Positions 1-5,671 of a DNA stretch of 8,672 bases are shown here, one piece after another. The translations under genes and the position numbers were made by a program. The notes beneath the pieces were generated by a model. That model searched no databases. It was not told the DNA's origin and saw only the letters and a program-made list of their open reading frames with translations. The DNA lies in assembly GCA_964496595.1 (NCBI GenBank), contig CAZCAI010000176.1:1-8672 (forward strand). The letters run 5' to 3'. The first letter of the stretch is position 1. Each line of letters starts with the position of its first letter. Source of the DNA: JAAAOZ01 sp964496595. GTDB taxonomy: Bacteria > Chloroflexota > Anaerolineae > B4-G1 > SLSP01.

Positions 1-1
1 T

Positions 2-34
2 GGCGCGTTAGCGCCTGTCTCAGGACTTCAGTCC
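2..34. repeat. Two adjacent small hairpins (REP-like or terminator remnant)
   Basis: Two short palindromes lie side by side. GGCGC (2-6) pairs with GCGCC (11-15) around GTTA. GGAC (23-26) pairs with GTCC (31-34) around TTCA. No T-run follows, so this is not a clear intrinsic terminator on the plus strand. The arrangement resembles short intergenic palindromic repeats, but one copy and the cut left edge do not allow that to be proved. Confidence 0.4.
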
Positions 35-111
35 GGGATCACACAACATTTCACCTAAATACCCATAAGAGCCAAACCTATTTTAGCTTGTAGATGAGCC
101 ATCCCGAACTT

Positions 112-139
112 TTGACTGTTTTTCTACCAGGCCTATACT
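112..139 (+). promoter_or_regulatory. Sigma-70-type promoter for the MBL-fold/DUF2804 unit
   Basis: The -35 hexamer TTGACT (112-117) and the -10 hexamer TATACT (134-139) are separated by 16 bases; each differs from the consensus at one position. Transcription would start near 146, giving a leader of about 95 bases before the ATG at 241. No riboswitch or clear operator is visible in the leader. Confidence 0.65.
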
Positions 140-240
140 GGGATCGTCACATTTCCCCATGTCGCGGAACGATGCGAATGGACTAAGAGCGGCGGAGAAA
201 ATGATTCAGCCACACGCATTAACCGAAAAGGAGAAGACCG

Positions 241-924
241 ATGACAGAACAAAATCAATTCGAGACAGATGTGTTACCCACGTCCGAGGGGGATCTGGCG
301 ATCACCTTCCTCGGTCACGGGAGCTTGATGATGACCTTCGACGAGAAAGTCATCTACATCGACCCGTTCAGCCGGGTGGCGGATTACGCGGCGCTGCCGG
401 CAGCCGATCTCATCCTGATCACCCACGAACACCGCGATCACCTCGACCCGGAGGCTATCGCGGCGGTGCGCACGGACGAGACGGAGATTGTCCTGACCGA
501 GAACTGCGCCGAACAGATCGAGGGCGGCATCGTGATGCGCAACGGCGACGAGCGGACGGTGGCCGGCATCTACATCGAGGCGGTCCCGGCGTACAACCTG
601 ATCCACAAGCGAGAGAGCGGGGAGCCGTTCCACCCCAAAGGCGCGGGCAACGGCTACATCCTGACCTTTGGGGATCAGCGGGTCTACATCGCGGGCGATA
701 CGGAGAATATCCCAGAGATGAAGGCGCTCGAGGGGATCGATTGCGCGTTCCTGCCAATGAATCTGCCGTACACGATGTCGCCGAAGATGACGGCCAAGGC
801 CGCGAAGATGTTCCGACCGGCCATCTTGTACCCCTATCACTATGGCTCGACCGACACCTCGAAGCTTGAGACGCTCTTGCGCAACGAGGATGACATCGAA
901 GTGCGCATCCGAGAGCTAGCGTAG
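241..924 (+). CDS. MBL-fold metal-dependent hydrolase (UlaG-like, COG2220)
   Basis: This 227-residue cytoplasmic protein has the metallo-beta-lactamase fold of the UlaG/YtnP-like group. The metal-binding signature THEHRDHLDP lies at residues 61-70, with His62, His64, Asp66 and His67 as expected ligands. GHGSL (25-29) is the typical early strand motif of this group. AGDT (151-154) supplies the bridging Asp153, and His200 in PYHYG is the likely last ligand. FHPKGAGNGYIL (130-141) is also characteristic. There is no signal peptide. A good Shine-Dalgarno site, AAGGAGA, precedes the ATG at 241, so this start is preferred. The DUF2804 gene follows 18-24 bases after the stop, so the two are probably co-transcribed. 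The substrate cannot be read from sequence: related proteins act on lactones, phosphoesters or N-acyl ethanolamine lipids. The fold is certain; the substrate is unknown. Confidence 0.93.
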   Translation: MTEQNQFETDVLPTSEGDLAITFLGHGSLMMTFDEKVIYIDPFSRVADYAALPAADLILITHEHRDHLDPEAIAAVRTDETEIVLTENCAEQIEGGIVMRNGDERTVAGIYIEAVPAYNLIHKRESGEPFHPKGAGNGYILTFGDQRVYIAGDTENIPEMKALEGIDCAFLPMNLPYTMSPKMTAKAAKMFRPAILYPYHYGSTDTSKLETLLRNEDDIEVRIRELA

Positions 925-948
925 GTCATCATCCCCAAGGCAATGATA

Positions 949-1983
949 ATGAACGAACGCGAGCTATTCGAATCGACGCCGTTGTTGGATGAAGAGGGCA
1001 ATCTCGTCCAGGTGGGATGGGCGCGCCAGCCGCTCCTCGATTGCAACCTGGAGAACGCCCACTTCTACCGCCTGCGCCCGCTCCAGCGCTTCCGCATCAA
1101 GCGCTGGGACTATTATGGCGTGACCACGCCCACGCACTACTACTCCTTCACCCTGGCCGATCTGGGCTATGCCGGCCAGGTTTTCGCCTACGCGGTCGAT
1201 TTCGAGGCGGGAGCCTATCACGAGGAGACGCTGACGATCCCCCTATCGCGGGGCATCCACCTGCCGAGGAACAGCACCTCCGGCGCGAGCCACTACGAAC
1301 GGGGCGAGACTCGCCTCGTGTTCAAACACACGCCGGAGGGCCGTCACATCGCCGTCGCCTGGCCCGATTTTTGGGGACAGGGCCTCGCGGCCGATTTCCA
1401 CCTGGCCCTGCCCGCCGAGCACGAGTCGATGGTCATCGTCATCCCCATCGGCTACAAGCGCTTCTACTACAATCGCAAGGTCAACTGCATGCCGGCCCAA
1501 GGCTGGATCAAACTGGGAGATGAGAAAATCGCCCTCGATCCCCAGCGCGATCTGGGCAACCTGGACTGGGGGCGCGGGGTGTGGGAGTACAACTCGTTCT
1601 GGGTCTGGGCCAGCGCGTCGGGCTTCCTGGCGGACGGACGCCGCGTGGGGCTGAACATGGGCTTCGGCTTCGGCGATACCTCGGCAGCGACGGAGAACGC
1701 GCTGATTCTGGACGGGCGCGTTCACAAAGTCGGGCGCGTCGACTTCACCTACGATCCGGGCGACTTTATGCGCCCGTGGCGCATGGTCTCCGCCGATGGA
1801 CGCCTCGACCTGACCTTCACGCCATTCTTAGATCGCACCGCCGCGACAAATTTGGCAATCATCACCAGCGAAGTCCACCAGATGTTTGGGCGCTATGAGG
1901 GCGCCGTCCAAACGGATGAGGGGGAACGGATCCAGATCGAGGGGCTGGTCGGGTTCGCCGAGGAGCATCACGCGCGGTGGTAG
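949..1983 (+). CDS. DUF2804 domain-containing protein
   Basis: The protein is a soluble, aromatic-rich, all-beta-looking DUF2804 family member of about 344 residues, without a signal peptide or membrane segment. Family-like features, numbered from the upstream ATG, are GWARQP near residues 25-30, CNLENAHFYRL (34-44), the YYNRKVNCMPAQGW stretch (175-188), LDWGRGVWEYNSFWVWASASG (207-227) and the terminal GFAEEHHARW (337-346). It appears full length. An in-frame ATG also exists at 943, but AAGG at 937-940 would be only 2 bases from it and 8 bases from the ATG at 949, so the latter start is favoured. It lies just downstream of the MBL-fold gene in an apparent two-gene operon. No enzymatic activity is established for DUF2804 that I can name with confidence. 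The sequence suggests a carbohydrate- or lipid-related beta-sandwich protein at most. Confidence 0.9.
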   Translation: MNERELFESTPLLDEEGNLVQVGWARQPLLDCNLENAHFYRLRPLQRFRIKRWDYYGVTTPTHYYSFTLADLGYAGQVFAYAVDFEAGAYHEETLTIPLSRGIHLPRNSTSGASHYERGETRLVFKHTPEGRHIAVAWPDFWGQGLAADFHLALPAEHESMVIVIPIGYKRFYYNRKVNCMPAQGWIKLGDEKIALDPQRDLGNLDWGRGVWEYNSFWVWASASGFLADGRRVGLNMGFGFGDTSAATENALILDGRVHKVGRVDFTYDPGDFMRPWRMVSADGRLDLTFTPFLDRTAATNLAIITSEVHQMFGRYEGAVQTDEGERIQIEGLVGFAEEHHARW

Positions 1984-2031
1984 GTGGACGGTGAGACGTC
2001 TCATGTAAACCATAGACAACGTCTTGTAAAA

Positions 2032-2059
2032 CGTATTGCGTAATTCGTATTCCGTAATA
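2032..2059 (+). repeat. Two tandem copies of a 14-bp AT-rich unit
   Basis: CGTATTGCGTAATT (2032-2045) is followed directly by CGTATTCCGTAATA (2046-2059); 12 of 14 positions match. The repeat lies in the 150-bp spacer between the DUF2804 gene and mcrC, which is AT-richer than the genes on its left and also holds the palindrome GAGACGTCTC (1992-2001). It could be a regulator-binding site for the restriction genes or a short dispersed repeat. No clear -35/-10 pair or terminator was found in this spacer. Confidence 0.5.
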
Positions 2060-2133
2060 GATTCCAAAGAGCACTGTAGGGACGCCACATAGAAACGATT
2101 TATCAACAAGATATTTAGTTAAAGACCCAAAAT

Positions 2134-3441
2134 ATGATCCCAAAGATCACTTTTTTCGAGCATGAAACGAAACCCTTCGAGTGGACAGACCAGGACCTGT
2201 TCGCATTGGAAGGTTTGAATCGCTCGCTTGACACCGAGGTGCTGCACGCCACCGTGCGAGGCCGCCAACGGATGCTCAAAGCGAGACAAATGGTCGGCGT
2301 TGTCCGGCTGGGCAACCGCACGATTCAGATCCTGCCCAAGATCTATCGTTCCAGAGGAGAAGAACAAAGGCAGATCCAAGAGGCCACGCGGAACTTGCTC
2401 TACCTATTAGCCTACGCAGGCCGGCTGTTGGTGCGCGAGCACGATGTCGCCCCACTACTTCGGCGTAACCTGGATTGGTTCGAGCTTTTGACTCACCTTT
2501 TCGCCTCCAATCTCTTAGAAGAATGGCAGCGGGGAGCCTACCGTGGCTATCAGATCATAGAAGAAGAGAGCCACGTTCTGAAGGGAAAGCTACGGGTTGT
2601 TGACCAGATACGTCGCCCCGGTCGCAAGCATCGTTTTGATGTGAGGTACGATGAATTTACCGCCGACAACCAACTCAATCGGGTCTTCCGATTTGTAGTC
2701 GAGCGCCTGTGGTATCTCAGCCGCGACGCTGGCAATCGTCGACTGCTGGGAGAACTCCGGCACTGGATGGATGACGTCACACTACTACCTTCTGTCGTAG
2801 CGTCGGAGGCGAGTCCAGCGCTGCTATCGCGTCTCAACCAACGCTACGAGCCGCTGCTCAACCTGGCGCGCTTGTTCCTTTCGGGTAGCGCGCTTCAGAT
2901 GGCGGCGGATCGATTAACGACGTTCGCTTTTGTCTTCGATATGAACGCATTGTTTGAGAGATTTCTCGTCAACTTCATTCGTCATCATCGACGCCATATC
3001 CTGCCACCAGAGTTGCAGAACTGCGACCTGCTTCCTCAATCATATCGAGCACCACTCTACCTTGCTCGAACAGAGAATCGGCTCGTTTTCCAACTCCGCC
3101 CCGACCTCGTCTTTCGCGTCGGAGATACCTTCCCGCTTCTTCTGGATGCCAAGTATAAGAGACTGACTGAAGCTGACACGAAACTGGGCATAATCCAGAG
3201 CGATTTCTACCAGATGCATGCCTACGCTGGGCGCTACGATTGCCCCCGCGTCCTCTTGATCTACCCGCAAATATCGGAAATGACGGCCCCACTCTACCGA
3301 CGCTTTATGCTGGAACACAGCGCGCAGGTCATCGTCGCCGCCACAGTGGACATGCGCAGAGAACTTCGATTGGGCAGCGAGAGACAACAATTGATCGACG
3401 AACTCAAGCACGTAATAGGAGGAGAAAATGACTCATCCTGA
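2134..3441 (+). CDS. mcrC: McrC-like nuclease subunit of McrBC restriction system
   Basis: This 435-residue protein matches McrC, the nuclease subunit that joins the McrB GTPase to cut DNA carrying modified cytosine. The N-terminal half (about 1-180) has the family features ITFFEHE (5-11), GNRTIQILPKIY (60-71) and VRYDEFTADNQLNRVF (170-185). The C-terminal half is a PD-(D/E)xK nuclease: Glu275 in NALFERFL, Asp324 in LRPDLVF, and Asp338 and Lys340 in LLLDAKYK, followed by the SDFYQMHAYAG helix (356-366). All catalytic positions appear intact. An in-frame TAG at 2116-2118 leaves the ATG at 2134 as the only early start. It has no convincing Shine-Dalgarno site, so translation may be weak or leaderless. 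The last 14 bases overlap mcrB, implying translational coupling. GC content is visibly lower than in the genes to its left. In E. coli the order is mcrB-mcrC; here it is reversed. Confidence 0.93.
   Translation: MIPKITFFEHETKPFEWTDQDLFALEGLNRSLDTEVLHATVRGRQRMLKARQMVGVVRLGNRTIQILPKIYRSRGEEQRQIQEATRNLLYLLAYAGRLLVREHDVAPLLRRNLDWFELLTHLFASNLLEEWQRGAYRGYQIIEEESHVLKGKLRVVDQIRRPGRKHRFDVRYDEFTADNQLNRVFRFVVERLWYLSRDAGNRRLLGELRHWMDDVTLLPSVVASEASPALLSRLNQRYEPLLNLARLFLSGSALQMAADRLTTFAFVFDMNALFERFLVNFIRHHRRHILPPELQNCDLLPQSYRAPLYLARTENRLVFQLRPDLVFRVGDTFPLLLDAKYKRLTEADTKLGIIQSDFYQMHAYAGRYDCPRVLLIYPQISEMTAPLYRRFMLEHSAQVIVAATVDMRRELRLGSERQQLIDELKHVIGGENDSS
3417..3424 (+). promoter_or_regulatory. Strong ribosome binding site for mcrB inside the mcrC 3' end
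   Basis: AGGAGGAG lies a few bases upstream of the ATG at 3428, within the last codons of mcrC. It fixes the mcrB start and would let the motor subunit be made more strongly than mcrC, which has no evident site of its own. This fits McrBC complexes, in which McrB is in excess over McrC. Confidence 0.8.
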
Positions 3442-5074
3442 CGAAAAAGCATTTCTTGAAATGCTGGAGGATTTTGCATCGTTTACCCACAGTGAATTTT
3501 ATGATAAAAACGAGCGCGATTATAAAGATGAGACTCTCAAGAAACTGGGGCAAGCCCTAACGAAGGAAGCCTTAAATTCGCCCGATTTTCCACAGCCCTT
3601 GCAGGATGCCGTCCATCAGAGGCTCTCCTCACTTAACAACCTGACCCACTTTACCACGACCGATGATTTCAGAAAATACCTAGAGCGTGTGTCACCGGGC
3701 CGCCTCCGCAACTTGTTATATAGTCTTCTTTACGGTGAAGCAGACCTCGCCGCGCGAATCAACACGTTCAAGCGCGAGATAGACGCTGACTATGCTGAAA
3801 TTCTCGAAAAGCGAAAGCACATCTCTCTAGGGCTGATTTCAGTCCTGATGGCCGCCCGCTTTCCAGAAAAGTACATCATGTATCGATGGGGACCTCTAAA
3901 GGAAGCTTGTGAGGCATTGGGAGTGGATCCACCCAGTGGAAACAACGGCGTCCGGTATCGACGCACTCTAGAATTCACCCAACAAGTTCAGCCTATGCTG
4001 TCGGAAGCCCTCGGCAAAGAGGCCGACCTGGTCGACGTCCATTCGCTATTCTGGCATGGCTACTCACACAGCGGCTATGGGAAACAAGAAGTAGTAGTTC
4101 AAGAACAGAAAGATGGTATTCTGCCAATGAGACAACTTGAGCTTTTGACGGAGATGACCGAACAGCCCCGCACCCGCAACCTCATCCTTTACGGCCCACC
4201 GGGTACGGGAAAGACCTATTGCGCGCGTCGATTTGCCCAAGAGTTCCTGGGCGACCAGCAACCCGATCCCGAACAGATCTCCGAGTTCTCCGAATTCACG
4301 ACGTTCCATCAAAGCTTTGCCTACGAAGAATTCGTCGAAGGATTACGCCCCCAAGTGAACCAAAATGGTGAGGTAAGCTACGAAGTTCGGGATGGCGTGT
4401 TCAAACGGATCTGCAAACGAGCAAAAGATGACCCGGAGAACAAATACTTGCTCGTCATCGACGAAATCAACCGGGCCAACATCGCTAAGGTATTCGGCGA
4501 ACTCATCACCTTGATCGAGGATGACAAGCGCTTGGGCCAGCCCAACGAGATCCAGGTGAAGTTACCCTACTCCCAGGACACGTTCGGCGTGCCCGCTAAC
4601 CTGTTCATCGTCGGCACGATGAACACGGCAGACCGCTCCATCGCCTTGCTGGATCTGGCCCTACGCCGGCGATTCACGTTCGTAGAGTTTATGCCAGACC
4701 CTGAGCTATTGGGCACGGTAGCGGACATTGACCTCGTCACGCTTCTCAGATGCTTGAACCAGCGGGTTGCGGCACTGATTGATCGCGACCACCAGATTGG
4801 GCACAGCTACTTCTTGGAGATAGACGACGTGGCTAACCTACGCTTCGTTTGGTATCATCGCGTCATACCGCTTCTTCAGGAATACTTCTACAACGACAGC
4901 GAGCGTCTGAGAGCCGTGCTTGGGTCGAGCTTCGTCCGAGAGATTGAAGTCGATCCTTCGACCCAAGAGGCGCTGGGAGAGCTATACGAGGTACAGGGCA
5001 ACCGATACGAGGTTGTCGAGCTGAAAGACGCTGCTTTCCTGGCAGCATTGCAATCTCTGACCAGTCAAGAATAA
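3428..5074 (+). CDS. mcrB: McrB-like AAA+ GTPase subunit of McrBC restriction system
   Basis: The protein has 548 residues, longer than E. coli McrB. The C-terminal half is a McrB-type AAA+ motor: Walker A GPPGTGKT (256-263); the McrB-specific TFHQSFAYEEFVEGLRP (292-308); Walker B LLVIDEINRANIAKVFGEL (341-359) with Asp345 and Glu346; TMNTADRS (397-404), containing the NTAD element linked to GTP use in McrB; the basic cluster at Arg413-415 as candidate arginine fingers; and HQIGHSYF (455-462). All are intact, so the motor should be active. The N-terminal 240 residues are mostly helical and lack a recognisable DUF3578, EVE or YTH DNA-reading domain. A block around 131-165 (ISLGLISVLMAARFPEKY and after) resembles linker regions in other McrB-like proteins. 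By analogy the N-terminus chooses the DNA target, but which modification it reads is unknown. It overlaps mcrC by 14 bases and forms one operon with it. Confidence 0.94.
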   Translation: MTHPDEKAFLEMLEDFASFTHSEFYDKNERDYKDETLKKLGQALTKEALNSPDFPQPLQDAVHQRLSSLNNLTHFTTTDDFRKYLERVSPGRLRNLLYSLLYGEADLAARINTFKREIDADYAEILEKRKHISLGLISVLMAARFPEKYIMYRWGPLKEACEALGVDPPSGNNGVRYRRTLEFTQQVQPMLSEALGKEADLVDVHSLFWHGYSHSGYGKQEVVVQEQKDGILPMRQLELLTEMTEQPRTRNLILYGPPGTGKTYCARRFAQEFLGDQQPDPEQISEFSEFTTFHQSFAYEEFVEGLRPQVNQNGEVSYEVRDGVFKRICKRAKDDPENKYLLVIDEINRANIAKVFGELITLIEDDKRLGQPNEIQVKLPYSQDTFGVPANLFIVGTMNTADRSIALLDLALRRRFTFVEFMPDPELLGTVADIDLVTLLRCLNQRVAALIDRDHQIGHSYFLEIDDVANLRFVWYHRVIPLLQEYFYNDSERLRAVLGSSFVREIEVDPSTQEALGELYEVQGNRYEVVELKDAAFLAALQSLTSQE

Positions 5075-5139
5075 AAACGCCAGCCCTAATGTAGCACAAA
5101 TCGTCTCACTCGTAGACCCGAAGGGGTTTGAAATCCATA

Positions 5140-5168
5140 TTGACACCCCCGCCATCAAATCTTACAAT
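5140..5168 (+). promoter_or_regulatory. Near-consensus sigma-70 promoter of the antitoxin gene
   Basis: TTGACA (5140-5145), a 17-base spacer and TACAAT (5163-5168) make the best promoter in the window. Transcription would begin near 5175. The short leader holds a loose direct repeat, AGTACACA and AGTAAGACACA (about 5172-5190), which may be where the AbrB-fold antitoxin binds to repress itself. The leader ends in AGGAGG at 5190-5195, six bases before the ATG. Confidence 0.8.
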
Positions 5169-5201
5169 AGAAGTACACAAGTAAGACACAGGAGGACAAG
5201 C

Positions 5202-5456
5202 ATGTCGGTCAAATTATCATCTAAAGGTCAATTAGTCATTCCCAAATCCATTCGGGAAGCCTTGGGACTAGGAAAAGGCACCCGCTTCCACGTGCGGATT
5301 GTCGAAGGACGTATCATTTTAGAGCCGGAAGCGGAGACAAAGTCAGCCTCCCCCATCGACGCGCTCTACGGCAAATACGCCGATACTGATCTCCTCACCG
5401 ATCTAGAGACAGAACACCGTCAGGAACTTCAAAATGACACGCCGCTTCGTCCTTGA
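5202..5456 (+). CDS. AbrB/MazE-fold antitoxin (VapB-like), orphaned
   Basis: This small protein of 84 residues has an N-terminal swapped-hairpin AbrB/SpoVT/MazE DNA-binding domain (about 1-45). The signature is KLSSKGQLVIPKSIREALGLGKGTRF, then VEGRIILEPE. The acidic C-terminal tail with PIDALYGKYADTDLLTDLETEHRQEL (51-76) is the kind of segment that clamps onto a VapC PIN-domain toxin. In such pairs the antitoxin blocks the toxin and represses its own operon. The start is fixed by AGGAGG at 5190-5195. Its 3' end overlaps a VapC-like start codon at 5434 by 23 bases, a usual vapBC arrangement, but the toxin reading frame is broken after 23 codons. It therefore appears to be an antitoxin without a working local toxin. 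It may persist as a repressor or protect against related toxins elsewhere in the genome. Confidence 0.9.
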   Translation: MSVKLSSKGQLVIPKSIREALGLGKGTRFHVRIVEGRIILEPEAETKSASPIDALYGKYADTDLLTDLETEHRQELQNDTPLRP

Positions 5457-5505
5457 TGCTTCAGTAGATCAGATGCAAATCGGGCCACTGAGGCAAAAGC
5501 ACTGA
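5434..5505 (+). pseudogene. VapC-like PIN-domain toxin, truncated N-terminal stub
   Basis: The ATG at 5434 opens a 23-codon frame, MTRRFVLDASVDQMQIGPLR plus three residues, ending at TGA 5503-5505. MTRRFVLDASV is a typical VapC start: a beta strand leading to the first catalytic Asp (residue 8). Only this piece remains of a ribonuclease that normally has about 130 residues. CAGGAA at 5421-5426 could serve as its Shine-Dalgarno site. Another frame from about 5469 reads SDANRATEAKAL, which might be a remnant from further along the toxin after a deletion, but that is weak. It overlaps the antitoxin as expected of vapBC. The other catalytic acids are absent, so the product cannot be an active PIN nuclease. 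Confidence 0.7.
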
Positions 5506-5554
5506 AACCACCGCCGGACAGTGATCGCTCACAGATCAAATTCACCTCACTAAC

Positions 5555-5594
5555 AGCCCCGAAGAGATTCCAACCCTCTCCGGGGCTAAGTTTT
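5555..5594 (+). terminator. Rho-independent terminator after the vapBC remnant
   Basis: AGCCCCGAAGAG (5555-5566) pairs with CTCTCCGGGGCT (5576-5587) over 12 positions with a single A·C mismatch and a 9-base loop. The run TTTT lies at 5591-5594. It closes the antitoxin unit and separates it from the promoter that starts at 5600. Confidence 0.8.
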
Positions 5595-5599
5595 GCCTC

Positions 5600-5627
5600 T
5601 TGACTTTTTTCCCATCGCTTCGACAAT
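5600..5627 (+). promoter_or_regulatory. Promoter of the spermidine-synthase-like membrane protein gene
   Basis: TTGACT (5600-5605), a 16-base spacer and GACAAT (5622-5627) form a fair sigma-70 promoter, with the same TTGACT and spacing as the promoter at 112. It lies directly behind the terminator and 44 bases before the ATG at 5672. Confidence 0.6.
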
Positions 5628-5671
5628 AGGCCACGCCGAACTTATCCCCTATCCAAACGGAGGGACGCACT

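Noticed and set aside
159..869. Long open frame overlapping the MBL-fold gene
   Set aside because: It is an Arg/Gly/Pro-rich translation in another frame of a clear UlaG-like gene, with no domain and no good ribosome site.
5114..5129. Possible terminator after mcrB (AGACCC/GGGTTT)
   Set aside because: The stem is six pairs including G·U, and no T-run follows, so it was not called.
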